Below, piece after piece: positions 18,208-26,710 of a DNA stretch of 47,587 bases. The notes under the pieces are model-generated. The model saw only the letters and a program-made list of their open reading frames with translations, had not been told where the DNA came from and ran no database searches. Location of the stretch: contig JAJEFO010000021.1 in the NCBI GenBank assembly GCA_022820365.1, positions 1 through 47,587 of the forward strand, in the 5' to 3' direction. The number at the start of each line of letters is the position of its first letter. Position 1 is the stretch's first letter. Source of the DNA: Silicimonas sp. Its GTDB lineage: Bacteria; Pseudomonadota; Alphaproteobacteria; Rhodobacterales; Rhodobacteraceae. The position numbers and the translations under genes are program-made.

Positions 18208-18295
18208 GTGATTATGCCGAAAACGGCGGCAGAAAGGAAAGGAAAATCAAATCCTTGGGCCGCGAACGCGGCATAATCCGGTTAGCGGCATGTCG
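18208..18295. repeat. RIT right terminal inverted repeat (88 bp)
   Basis: Mirror image of 14756-14843. It carries the same internal inverted decamers, GATTATGCCG at 18210-18219 and CGGCATAATC at 18269-18278, and the same GAAAGGAAAGGAAAATCA tract. The outer limit is the last base shared by both ends (TGTCG). Weak similarity continues about 20 bp further, so the true tip could be slightly different. Confidence 0.92.
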
Positions 18296-18854
18296 GCCGA
18301 AGCCCGTGCTTCGCGCGTCATGTGGTCACTTCCGAGTAGGGTGTTGGGGACAGGGCGTTGTCCGCGCGCTCCCGAACATTACACAGGCGGAACAAAACCG
18401 CAACACTTTTCTGACCGATGGTTAGGCAAGTTTGTAATCCCACAAAGTTGCAAGGCCCAACCGCTTCGCCCGTTCGAGGAGGGGCTTGACCGATGATGAG
18501 TGCCAAGACGTGCGTCCACGAGGCGTCGGTGCTCGCATCGATTCGAGCATGTCGCACATTTCAATTAGGTCACGTCAGGACGTACCGTTTGCTAAGGCCA
18601 ATTGGATCACGCCGTCTTTTTGCAAGCGTGACACGAATTTGACATCGAATCCGAACAACTCCGGCGCACGCCTTTATGATTCGGCGAATCAGTTGTGAGA
18701 GTGCGGACGTGGATCTTTCGGAGGTGTCGGTCGACATCGTCGCGGAATCAGACGAGGCGCGCCTCCGAGAGCTGACGCACGACTGCCTCGGCGCCCTCCA
18801 GCCCCGTCGGCGAAACCGTGCGCTACGTCGCGCACTGCCCATCGAGTCGGATTC
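18296..18854. other. Non-coding flank right of the RIT element
   Basis: No gene is supported. In particular, the minus strand does not encode the missing N-terminal half of the binding protein interrupted at the left end. The first bases outside the repeat (ATGTCGGCCGAAGCCCG) weakly resemble those outside the left end (ATGTCGTCGGAAGTCCG, minus strand). The rest gives short frames without recognisable families. Confidence 0.55.
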
Positions 18855-19871
18855 TCAGTTGGAGACGACTTCGGATTCGCTTGGCGGCGCCACCTGCAAA
18901 TCGGCAAGCGCTGCGTCCAGGGCAGCGTCGTCGTCCATTTCCAGCCGCACCGGTAAGGTCAGGACGCCTTGGCGGGATGCGGATGGCAGGCGCACTGCAT
19001 CCTTCTCCGTCGTCACAAGTTGTGCCGACATCGAACGCGCATCTCGTTCCAAGCGCGCAATCAATGCATCGCCCAGAGGCTGGTGGTCATCCAGAGCCTC
19101 GGTTCGCACAACCTCCGCACCGAGGTTCCTGAGCGTCGCGAAGAATTTCCCCGGACGTCCGATACCGGCAAACGCAAGAACCCGCAGATCCTTCCAGTCC
19201 ATGCCGGTCGGCAGAACCTCGAGACTTCCTGTCGCATGGGGCACTGAAATTGCATCGCCCCACATCCGCCGGAACCTCAACTGCGCATCAGGGTCGCCAA
19301 TTGACAGCACCAGATTGGCGCGCGCAAGACCAGCCGCCACCGGTTCGCGCAAGGGACCGGCCGGAATGACGCGTCCGTTGCCGAACCCCGTTTCCGCGTC
19401 GACCACGACGATGTTCAGGTCTTTGGCAACACTTGGATTCTGCATCCCGTCATCCATGACGATCACGCGTGCCCCGGCAGCTTCGGCCGCCCGCACGGCC
19501 GCGGCGCGGTCAGGGGCAACCCAAGTGGGCGCAAATGCAGAAGTCAGGAGGGGTTCGTCGCCGACATCATCTGCCCTGTGACGTCGTTCATCGACACGCA
19601 ATGGACCTCTTTCGCTTCCCCCGTAGCCTCGCGCAACCACATGCGTCCCCGCTCCCAAGCGTTCGGCCAACGCGATGACGGTCGGTGTCTTGCCAGTGCC
19701 CCCAACGTTGATGTTGCCCACACAGATTACAGGGACACCGGCCCGGTGACCCGTCCCACGTGCGATCCGGCGCGCCGCGACACGTGCCCAGATTGCGGCC
19801 AAGGGTGCCAGCAGTCGGGCCTGCCATCCCGGTCTGTCGGGCGGGTTGGCCCAGAAAGACGGCGGTCGCAT
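18855..19871 (-). CDS. lpxK: Tetraacyldisaccharide 4'-kinase LpxK
   Basis: A 338-residue inner-membrane kinase that phosphorylates the 4'-position of the lipid A disaccharide, making lipid IVA. The N-terminal [15 protein letters not shown] is the usual LpxK opening, followed by a hydrophobic stretch ([13 protein letters not shown]). The P-loop [12 protein letters not shown] and the VARGYGG and VMDDGMQN motifs are the family hallmarks. The ATG at 19871 overlaps the TAA of the small upstream ORF as TAATG, which supports this start. The expected neighbour waaA (Kdo transferase) is not present. Confidence 0.93.
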   Translation of the reverse strand: MRPPSFWANPPDRPGWQARLLAPLAAIWARVAARRIARGTGHRAGVPVICVGNINVGGTGKTPTVIALAERLGAGTHVVARGYGGSERGPLRVDERRHRADDVGDEPLLTSAFAPTWVAPDRAAAVRAAEAAGARVIVMDDGMQNPSVAKDLNIVVVDAETGFGNGRVIPAGPLREPVAAGLARANLVLSIGDPDAQLRFRRMWGDAISVPHATGSLEVLPTGMDWKDLRVLAFAGIGRPGKFFATLRNLGAEVVRTEALDDHQPLGDALIARLERDARSMSAQLVTTEKDAVRLPSASRQGVLTLPVRLEMDDDAALDAALADLQVAPPSESEVVSN

Positions 19872-20044
19872 TACGCCGTCTCCAACACCATGCGGGCCAG
19901 ACGGGCAAACCTCGCCAGTCGTCCTGCCATCGCGGCTGTGTCTTCCGATGCGGATTCCCGGGCGGTTGGCCTGCGCATCTTGACATGGCCATGCGTCATG
20001 CGTGACCGGCCGCCGTCGTCCGACATTCCGAGCAGGTACCGCAT
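19871..20044 (-). CDS. Small basic ORF coupled to lpxK, unknown
   Basis: A 57-residue frame (from the ATG at 20044) rich in Arg, ending [17 protein letters not shown] do not recognise a family. The reason to list it is its TAA, which overlaps the lpxK ATG as TAATG, a common sign of translational coupling. The same frame stays open upstream to 20248 without a convincing start, so it could be longer or be the tail of an eroded gene. In related genomes I would expect waaA at this position. Confidence 0.35.
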   Translation of the reverse strand: MRYLLGMSDDGGRSRMTHGHVKMRRPTARESASEDTAAMAGRLARFARLARMVLETA

Positions 20045-20360
20045 GGCACGGCGCCGACGCGACTTTTTCTTGCTGCAAGGAAGAATCAGCTCGGGAATTT
20101 CTTGCGTGACTGCACTATTCGCATCGCGGGTGGCGATTGGGACTGACGCTCGACCGACTGGGCGGACTGGCGGCTCGCCGAAATGCCGAATTCTGCCATC
20201 GCGTGGCCTTGGCCAAGCCAAAGATCCCGAAATCAATTGGCGATGCATGAAGAGGCGTCCGGGTCAGGGGCATCCCCAAGACGAGGTGCGACTGCGTTGG
20301 CAACCCCGACGACCCGCAAAATCGATGCGTCCTGCTGTTCAGTCACGAGCGTGAGTCCCG

Positions 20361-20606
20361 TCACTTGCCCAGTTCCTCGGTGAATGACTCCTCAGTGTCT
20401 TCGTCCCGAAGCCGGTGCAGGTGTGCAATGAAATACCGCATATGCGCATTGTCCACGGTTCGCTGCGCCTCGGCTTTCCATGCGTTGTAGGCCGCTTGAT
20501 AGTTCGGGAAAATCCCCACGACGTGGATGTCGTCGACGTTCCGGAAAACGCTCTTTGCCGGGTCGACAAGTTCGCCGCCAAAGACGAGATGCAACCGTTG
20601 AGCCAT
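20361..20606 (-). CDS. DUF4170 domain protein
   Basis: An 81-residue cytosolic protein matching DUF4170: QRLHLVFGGELVDP, then IHVVGIFPNYQAAYNAWKA and MRYFIAHLHRL. Function unknown. A very strong ribosome site, GGAGGAGGAG, lies just before the ATG at 20606. In alphaproteobacteria this gene usually sits in the lipid A region near waaA and lpxK, and it does so here, separated from lpxK by about 490 bp. Confidence 0.88.
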   Translation of the reverse strand: MAQRLHLVFGGELVDPAKSVFRNVDDIHVVGIFPNYQAAYNAWKAEAQRTVDNAHMRYFIAHLHRLRDEDTEESFTEELGK

Positions 20607-20695
20607 TGCGCTCCTCCTCCAAGTGTCATTCCAAAGCTAGTCCGCACCGGTCAGTCGTCAAGCACTGGACCGAATGCCGTGCCGGAAACCCTCAT

Positions 20696-21430
20696 CTAGC
20701 GCACAGTTAGCCTCTCGCGGCCACGCGTACTCAGCAAATGGCATTCACCTCCGTCAAACACGACGGGGACAATGGGGCGTCCCATGGCTGCGCCGGCATC
20801 AATATTTACGCGATTGCCATAATGCGTGGGCGCATGTACCGGCGTGTGTCCGTGCACGATCAGCGCCTCGTGGTCATCGCGATGCCAGTGGAACTCTTCC
20901 CGGATCCACACTAGGTCGTCCTCGTCCTGCTCGTCCATGGGAATGCCCGGCCGAATGCCCGCATGAACGAAAATCATCCCGTCTTCGCGGTGCCAGAACG
21001 GAAGCGCCGCAAGAAAGTCGCGATGCGAGTCAGGCACAAGGGGCCGCGCCCGTGCGAAGAGAGACGCCGTGTCCTCCGGAACGTCGCGCCCCAGTCCATA
21101 GGATGCAAGCGTCGCCAGCCCTCCCATGCCCGTGCTTAGCCAGAACCAGGCATTCTGGATGCCTTCAATGGAATTGGAATCGCACGACAGAAACTCGGCG
21201 AAACACCGGTCGTGGTTCCCGCAGAGCACGATCCAGTCCTCGCCGTGCGCGACGCCGTCGATCAGGAACTGGATGACGCCTCTTGCATCCGGCCCCCGAT
21301 CCACGAGATCGCCGACATGCACGATCCTCCCGGCAGCGCCACCTGCACGTGCACGATCCTCGGCAATCAGTGCATGCGCCGCTTTCAAACGGTCGAGATG
21401 TCCGTGGATGTCTCCAATGGCGTAGATCAT
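20696..21430 (-). CDS. Calcineurin-like metallophosphoesterase
   Basis: A 244-residue phosphatase of the PrpA/ApaH-like group. The metal-binding motifs appear in order: GDIHG (residues 6-10), GDLVDRG (about 42-48), GNHD (about 72-75), then His in FVHAGIRPG and in IVHGHTPV. It should dephosphorylate phosphoproteins or cleave small phospho-compounds such as diadenosine tetraphosphate. The ATG at 21430 has GGAAGTGAG upstream and begins 7 bp after the aquaporin stop, so it is probably in the serC-serA-aquaporin transcript. Confidence 0.88.
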   Translation of the reverse strand: MIYAIGDIHGHLDRLKAAHALIAEDRARAGGAAGRIVHVGDLVDRGPDARGVIQFLIDGVAHGEDWIVLCGNHDRCFAEFLSCDSNSIEGIQNAWFWLSTGMGGLATLASYGLGRDVPEDTASLFARARPLVPDSHRDFLAALPFWHREDGMIFVHAGIRPGIPMDEQDEDDLVWIREEFHWHRDDHEALIVHGHTPVHAPTHYGNRVNIDAGAAMGRPIVPVVFDGGECHLLSTRGRERLTVR

Positions 21431-21437
21431 TGCGCGC

Positions 21438-22115
21438 TCACTTCCTGGCCGATGCATTGTCTCTCTCGAAGAGCCAGCGTGCAAACAGGGAGGCCGCAAC
21501 GGCCCCGATCAGTTCCGCTGCAACGAAGCCCGGAACGTCCACGGGGCGAATGCCCGAAAAGCTGTCCGTGAACCCCCGTGCAATCGCAACGGCGGGATTG
21601 GCGAACGAAGTCGACGAAGTGAACCAATAGGCGGCGCCGATGAAAAGGCCGACAAGCCAGGGCACGGCTTCAGGTCGCTGTCGAATGCCTGCGAGGATGA
21701 CCAGCACCAATCCAAATGCCGCCACCGCTTCCGCAAGCCACATCGCGCCTCCCGTTCGCACCGTCGTTGAGGCCTGGATGACCGGCTGCCCGTACATCAG
21801 GTGCGCAAGGAACGTGCCCGCCACGCCACCAGCGACCTGGGCGGCCGCAAACGCCAGGGCACGAATGCCGGAAATCTCGCGCCTGATCAGGAAAGCGAGC
21901 GTGACGGCTGGATTGAAATGCGCACCGGAGACAGGACCAAGAGTCGTGATCAGAACGACCAGAATGGCCCCGGTGGGAAGGGCATTGCAGAGGAGCTGAA
22001 GCGCAACGTCGTCCGTCAGCCGTTCGGCCATGATGCCCGAACCGACAACGGTCGCGACCAGAAGCCCTGTGCCCAAAGTCTCTGATGCAAGATGCCGGAT
22101 CGGAATCCCTGTCAT
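21438..22115 (-). CDS. Aquaporin / MIP-family channel
   Basis: A 225-residue six-helix membrane channel with both half-helix motifs: HFNPAVTL (first NPA) and FANPAVAIAR (second NPA, followed by the selectivity-filter Arg). It resembles the AqpS-type proteins found near arsenic genes, but no ars gene is in the window, so it may carry water, glycerol or another small neutral solute. The ATG at 22115 overlaps the serA stop as TGATG. Translational coupling of a channel to serA is unusual. Confidence 0.87.
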   Translation of the reverse strand: MTGIPIRHLASETLGTGLLVATVVGSGIMAERLTDDVALQLLCNALPTGAILVVLITTLGPVSGAHFNPAVTLAFLIRREISGIRALAFAAAQVAGGVAGTFLAHLMYGQPVIQASTTVRTGGAMWLAEAVAAFGLVLVILAGIRQRPEAVPWLVGLFIGAAYWFTSSTSFANPAVAIARGFTDSFSGIRPVDVPGFVAAELIGAVAASLFARWLFERDNASARK

Positions 22116-23710
22116 CACGCCACGTCAAATTGCAGAGGGCGAACCTGGCCAAAGATTCCGGTATCGCGCAACTGGTTCAGCGCCACATCGGGCACAGGCT
22201 CATCGACATAGAGAAGCGCGATCGCATCGCCTTTCTTCTCGGACCGGCCCAGCGTGAAGTTCGCGATGTTGACGCCGTTCGAACCGAGGGTGTTGCCGAG
22301 GGTTCCGATGATTCCCGGGACGTCTTCGTTGGTCGTGTAGACCATGTGCGCTCCGACCTCCGCGTCGATGTTGATGCCCTTGATCTGGATGAACCTGGGC
22401 TTGCCGTCGCTGAACACCGTTCCCGCGATTGAGCGCTCCCGGTCATCGGTGACCATTGTCAGCTTGATGTAGGCATCAAAGACGCCAGACTTGGCCTGCG
22501 TCGTGGTAGAGCACTTGATGCCCCGGTCCTTCGCAATCACCGGTGCCGAAACCATGTTCACGTCCGAGTTGGACGCCTTCAGGATTCCCGCCATCGCAGC
22601 TGCGTGCAGGGCATCCGTGTTCATGCTGGCCACTTCCCCGTCAAACAGCAGGTTGATGGCCCGGATCGGCTCGTCGGTCAGCTGCCCGACAAAGGTGCCG
22701 AGATGATCTGCGAGTTTCACCCAGGGACCCATGACCTTGGCTTCCTCTCCGGTGATCGAAGGCATGTTGATTGCGTTGGTCACGGCGCCCGTCAGCAGGA
22801 AGTCCGACATCTGCTCGGCCACCTGGATGGCCACGTTCTCCTGCGCCTCCGTCGTCGAGGCGCCCAGATGCGGCGTCACGACGACGTTCGGCAGGTTGAA
22901 TAGCGGAGAACTGGTCGCGGGTTCCTCGGCAAACACGTCAAACGCCGCGCCTGCCACATGTCCCGATTCGAGCGCCTCGGCCAGCGCGGCCTCGTCGACC
23001 AGTCCGCCGCGCGCGCAGTTGATCACGCGCATTCCGGGCTTCATCCTCTTTATCGCGTCAGCGGAAAGGATGTTCCGCGTCTTGTCGGTCAGCGGCACAT
23101 GAAGCGTGATGAAGTCGGACCGGGCCAGCAGCGTGTCCAGATCGACCTTCTCGACTCCAAGCTTCTCGGCACGCTCCTCGGTAAGAAACGGATCATGTGC
23201 GATCACCTTCATCCGCAGCCCGCACGCGCGCGCGATGACGATCGAGCCGATGTTGCCGGCGCCGATCACGCCAAGCGTCTTGGCTGTCAACTCCACCCCG
23301 AGGAAACGCGACTTTTCCCAATTGCCGGCGTGCGTCGAGACGTTTGCCGCCGGGATCTGGCGGGCGACCGCGAACATCAGGGCAATCGCATGCTCGGCGG
23401 TGGTGATCGAATTGCCGAACGGCGTGTTCATCACGATCACGCCCTTCTTGGACGCGGCGGGGACATCCACGTTGTCGACGCCAATTCCTGCGCGACCTAC
23501 AACGGTGAGCCTGGATGCCGCGTCGAGGAGTTTCGCGGTCACCTTGGTCGCCGACCGTATGGCCAGCCCGTCGTACTCGCCGACCGCTTCAAGCAGTTGA
23601 TCCTTGTCCTTTCCCAACTCCGGCTCGAACGTGACGTCCACGCCCCTGTTCTTGAATATTCGGACCGCTGCCTCGGAAAGATTGTCGCTTACCAGTACCC
23701 TTGGTGTCAT
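22115..23710 (-). CDS. serA: D-3-phosphoglycerate dehydrogenase SerA
   Basis: A 531-residue enzyme that oxidises 3-phosphoglycerate to 3-phosphohydroxypyruvate with NAD, the first step of serine synthesis. The nucleotide-binding motif is GVIGAGNIGSIV (about 145-156). Catalytic Arg lies in NCARGGLVDE, Glu in FAEEPA and His in TPHLGAST. The long form is present: an allosteric substrate-binding domain (about 320-445) and a C-terminal ACT domain (about 455-531, YTTNEDVPGIIGTLGNTLG) that usually binds serine. The ATG at 23710 follows GAGAGGAACAG. It lies 89 bp downstream of serC. Confidence 0.95.
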   Translation of the reverse strand: MTPRVLVSDNLSEAAVRIFKNRGVDVTFEPELGKDKDQLLEAVGEYDGLAIRSATKVTAKLLDAASRLTVVGRAGIGVDNVDVPAASKKGVIVMNTPFGNSITTAEHAIALMFAVARQIPAANVSTHAGNWEKSRFLGVELTAKTLGVIGAGNIGSIVIARACGLRMKVIAHDPFLTEERAEKLGVEKVDLDTLLARSDFITLHVPLTDKTRNILSADAIKRMKPGMRVINCARGGLVDEAALAEALESGHVAGAAFDVFAEEPATSSPLFNLPNVVVTPHLGASTTEAQENVAIQVAEQMSDFLLTGAVTNAINMPSITGEEAKVMGPWVKLADHLGTFVGQLTDEPIRAINLLFDGEVASMNTDALHAAAMAGILKASNSDVNMVSAPVIAKDRGIKCSTTTQAKSGVFDAYIKLTMVTDDRERSIAGTVFSDGKPRFIQIKGINIDAEVGAHMVYTTNEDVPGIIGTLGNTLGSNGVNIANFTLGRSEKKGDAIALLYVDEPVPDVALNQLRDTGIFGQVRPLQFDVA

Positions 23711-23799
23711 TGCTGCCTGTTCCTCTCTCGTCTCCACATGCAACGCGGTTGCCGGCCCGGTGCGTCGCCATGGCCCGCAACTTGCGCGAAGTTCCGGCC

Positions 23800-24963
23800 T
23801 CAGGCCTCCTCGGCGGGCGCGGAAGACTCACGGATTTCGGATTCGAATGCCCAGTCCAGCCATGGGCACAGCGCCTTCAGGTCGTCTTGCTCGACGGTTC
23901 CGCCGCACCAGATCCTGAGACCCGGAGGGGCATCACGATAGGATCCGATGTCATAGGCAACATTCTGCGTTTCAAGCCGCCTTGCGACCGCCTTGGCAAA
24001 GGCCCGGCCATCCTGGATCCGGTCGTCATCGAACCTGAGGCACACGCTCGTGTTCGACCACGTGTCGGGATCCGTTGCCAGATTCTCGATCCAGTCCCGC
24101 GCGGCGCAAAATTCGTGAAGCACACCTGCATTGGCATCGGCTCTTCGGATCAGGCCCTTCAGGCCACCAACGCTGACCGCCCAGTCGAGCGCCTTGAGAT
24201 AGTCCTCGACGGCCAGCATCGACGGCGTGTTGATCGTGACACCCTCGAAGATGCCGCCGATCAGCTTGCCGCTCTTGGTCAGGCGGAAGATCTTTGGGAG
24301 CGGCCACGGCGGCGTCCACGTTTCGAGGCGCTCTACTGCACGCGGCCCGAGCGCAAGCATTCCGTGCCCGGCCTCCCCTCCCAGCACCTTCTGCCAGGAG
24401 AAGGTTGCCGCATCCAGCCGATCCCACGGCAGATCCTGCGCAAAAGCGGCACTCGTCGCATCGCAGATCGTCAGGCCTTCGCGCGAGGCAGGAATCTCGA
24501 AACTGTCCGGAACCCGCACGCCTGACGTGGTGCCATTCCACGTGAAGACCACGTCAGCATCCCAGTCGACCCGTTTCAGATCGACGATCTCGCCGTAGTC
24601 CGCGGATGTCACCTTCGCGCCCAGTTTCAACTGGCCGATCACGTCTGAAGCCCATCCAGCGCCGAAGCTCTCCCAGGCAAGAACCTCGACGGGACGGGCA
24701 CCCAAGAGGTTCCACATCGCCATTTCCACCGCACCGGTGTCCGAGGCCGGCACGATGCCCAAGAGGTAATCTGCGGGGATTCCCAGAATGCCCCTGGTTC
24801 GCTCGATCGCGTCTTTCAGCTTGGCCTTGCCGATTGCAGCCCGGTGCGATCTGCCTAAGGCCGCATCACCGAGCTGTTCCAGGGAAAACGTGGGAGGCTT
24901 GGCGCAGGGTCCCGACGAAAAGCGCGGATTGCCCGGTCGCGCAGCCGGTTTCACTAAGTCCAT
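23800..24963 (-). CDS. serC: Phosphoserine aminotransferase SerC
   Basis: A 387-residue PLP enzyme that converts phosphohydroxypyruvate and glutamate to phosphoserine. It begins [20 protein letters not shown], the standard opening of the alphaproteobacterial SerC type. The PLP Lys is in [15 protein letters not shown], and the cofactor Asp is in ICDATSAAF. The ATG at 24963 is preceded by GGAAGGA, placed inside a hairpin of the leader RNA. It is first in the serC-serA unit and divergent from serB. Confidence 0.94.
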   Translation of the reverse strand: MDLVKPAARPGNPRFSSGPCAKPPTFSLEQLGDAALGRSHRAAIGKAKLKDAIERTRGILGIPADYLLGIVPASDTGAVEMAMWNLLGARPVEVLAWESFGAGWASDVIGQLKLGAKVTSADYGEIVDLKRVDWDADVVFTWNGTTSGVRVPDSFEIPASREGLTICDATSAAFAQDLPWDRLDAATFSWQKVLGGEAGHGMLALGPRAVERLETWTPPWPLPKIFRLTKSGKLIGGIFEGVTINTPSMLAVEDYLKALDWAVSVGGLKGLIRRADANAGVLHEFCAARDWIENLATDPDTWSNTSVCLRFDDDRIQDGRAFAKAVARRLETQNVAYDIGSYRDAPPGLRIWCGGTVEQDDLKALCPWLDWAFESEIRESSAPAEEA

Positions 24964-25010
24964 TTTCGATATCCTTCCAGATATGCGCTCCTCGTTGGGG
25001 AGGAGTGTCC
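24964..25010 (-). ncRNA. serC leader RNA (putative attenuator)
   Basis: Two adjacent hairpins lie directly before serC. On the minus strand, CTCCTC-CCCAAC-GAGGAG (plus positions 24988-25005) has a perfect 6-bp stem. ATATC-TGGAAG-GATAT (24969-24984) has a 5-bp stem with the ribosome site in its loop. This matches what I recall of the serC motif, a candidate cis-regulatory RNA described upstream of serC-serA in alphaproteobacteria. The ligand, if any, is not known. Confidence 0.6.
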
Positions 25011-25106
25011 CAGGCTCGCGAATAAGGGCGCGCGGACCCTTTCGCAAGGCGCAAATTGCCGCTAGAGCCGCTGCACCTGAAACAACGCTGCTCGGTTGCC
25101 CAACCC

Positions 25107-25964
25107 ATGCCCGTCATTTCCCTGATCGCGCCTCGCGGCCGTCTGGACCCGGCCCTGGTCTCGTCGCTTCTGGGCGCGTTCGGCACGACCGGGGACGCAG
25201 TATGGCTCGCTCCTGACGAAGCCGCGGAGTTTCCTGTTGCCGCGCGGCCCGGCAATCTCGACGAGGTGCGAGGAGGAATTGCCAATCAGGGGGTCGACCT
25301 GAACTTCATCGATGACGACGATCGCAGGAAGTCCCTTCTGATCGCCGACATGGACATGACCATGATCGGGCAGGAGTGCATCGACGAACTCGCCGCCGAA
25401 GCCGGTGTCGGCGAGGAGGTTGCAAGCATCACTGCCCGAGCCATGAACGGCGAGCTGGAATTTACCGAAGCGGTCGCCGAACGGGTTGGTTTGATGAAGG
25501 GTCTGTCGGTCCGTGCAATCGAGCGTGTCCTCGAGACCCGTATCACCCTCGCCTCGGGCGGCAGGACACTGGTGCAGACAATGAAGGCACATGGCGCCCG
25601 CACGGCCCTGGTCTCCGGCGGATTTGTCCAGTTCGCCGCGCGCGTCAGCGAACTGCTCGGTTTCGATGACGTCCATGCAAATGCACTTCTCGTCGAGAAC
25701 GGCCGCCTCACCGGAGACGTGAAGCGGCCCGTTCTCGGCCAAGACGCCAAGGTGGAGGTGCTGACCAGGCTTTCGCCCGATGCTTCCCGCGCGATCGCGA
25801 TCGGAGACGGGGCAAACGATCTTGGCATGATCACCCGCGCAGGCATGGGGGTTGCCATGCACGCCAAGCCGGTCGTCGCAAACGCTGCACCCCTGAGGAT
25901 CGATCACTCGGACCTGACCGCCTGCCTCTTTCTGCAAGGCTATTCGATCGAGGAGTTCTCCTGA
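25107..25964 (+). CDS. serB: Phosphoserine phosphatase SerB
   Basis: A 285-residue HAD-family phosphatase that releases serine from phosphoserine. Motif I is DMDMT in [13 protein letters not shown] (DxDxT with nucleophile Asp; most relatives have DMDST). Motif II is ALVSGGF, and motif III is [10 protein letters not shown] with the metal-binding Asp. The N-terminal about 75 residues form the regulatory domain seen in longer SerB proteins. The ATG at 25107 gives the usual MPVISLIAP start. Divergent from serC, it completes the pathway. Confidence 0.93.
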   Translation: MPVISLIAPRGRLDPALVSSLLGAFGTTGDAVWLAPDEAAEFPVAARPGNLDEVRGGIANQGVDLNFIDDDDRRKSLLIADMDMTMIGQECIDELAAEAGVGEEVASITARAMNGELEFTEAVAERVGLMKGLSVRAIERVLETRITLASGGRTLVQTMKAHGARTALVSGGFVQFAARVSELLGFDDVHANALLVENGRLTGDVKRPVLGQDAKVEVLTRLSPDASRAIAIGDGANDLGMITRAGMGVAMHAKPVVANAAPLRIDHSDLTACLFLQGYSIEEFS

Positions 25965-26023
25965 CTGGTCCGCGCAAAGGGCATTGCAAACGAATTTCCG
26001 GACACCCCGCGGCGACTCGTCCG

Positions 26024-26710
26024 TCACGCAAGGTAGCGCGCCAGCGCGTCATGCGGATTCGCGAACAGATCGCCGGTGTCCTCCGCCGGCCCAAGCTGCC
26101 CATCTTCCATGAACATCGTCTGCCGGGCCACGCGCCTGGCGTCTTCGGGATCGTGCGTCACCATCAGCACGGTCTTGTCTGCAAGCAGCGACTTGACGAG
26201 AGTCAGCATCTCCAGCCGAAGCGCAGGACCCAGGGCGGAAAACGCCTCGTCCATCAGCACGACGGGACGATCCGTCAGGAAGGCGCGTGCCAGCGCCACC
26301 CGGCTCTGCTGTCCGCCCGAAAGCTCTCCCGGCATGCGCGTGCCCATTCCGTCGAGGCCAACTGCCGAGAGCGCTTCTGCGGCACGAGCCCTTGCAGCTG
26401 GCAGAGGCCGGGCGCGAGGCGATGCGCCAAGCGCGACATTGGTGGCCGCATCCAGATGCGGAAAGAGGTTGTTGTCCTGGAAGAGCACCGCCACCGGTCT
26501 CTGACCAGGCGCGAGTTCAGTCATGTCGGTTCCGTTCCAGCACACGCGCCCCTCGTCCGGCAGTTCGAACCCGGCAATCAGCGACATCAGCGTGGACTTG
26601 CCGCCCCCGGAAGGGCCAATAACCGCGAAGATGCCCGACCCCACGACCGACCCGTCCGCGTGCAGCACGAAGTCTTCGCGTCTGAAGACGATCCGCTCAA
26701 GCGTCAGCAC
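26024..26710 (-). CDS. thiQ: Thiamine ABC transporter ATP-binding protein ThiQ
   Basis: A 228-residue ATPase energising the ThiP permease. It has Walker A IGPSGGGKST, Q-loop LFQDNNLFPHL, signature LSGGQQSR, Walker B VVLMDEAFSAL and switch His in MVTHD. The D-loop reads SALG where almost all relatives have SALD, a change at a residue that helps the two ATPase subunits communicate. The start at 26710 overlaps the end of thiP by 14 bp. It is last of three genes under the TPP riboswitch. Confidence 0.92.
   Translation of the reverse strand: MLTLERIVFRREDFVLHADGSVVGSGIFAVIGPSGGGKSTLMSLIAGFELPDEGRVCWNGTDMTELAPGQRPVAVLFQDNNLFPHLDAATNVALGASPRARPLPAARARAAEALSAVGLDGMGTRMPGELSGGQQSRVALARAFLTDRPVVLMDEAFSALGPALRLEMLTLVKSLLADKTVLMVTHDPEDARRVARQTMFMEDGQLGPAEDTGDLFANPHDALARYLA

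Larger units (their letters stand above)
14756..18295. mobile_element. Recombinase-in-trio (RIT) element
   Basis: A 3.54-kb element bounded by 88-bp terminal inverted repeats and filled by three tandem tyrosine-recombinase genes in one direction, with ATGA overlaps at both junctions. This is the published RIT layout. All three proteins keep the catalytic Arg, Lys, His-x-x-Arg, His and Tyr residues, so the element looks intact. No passenger gene is present. The left end interrupts a binding-protein gene. The right flank is unrelated to that gene, so either a deletion or a recombination with another copy followed insertion. I see no direct target duplication. Confidence 0.9.

Noticed and set aside
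18676-19581. Plus-strand frame opposite lpxK
   Set aside because: Ser/Arg/Ala-rich antisense shadow of lpxK. The first 60 codons, outside lpxK, show no family either.
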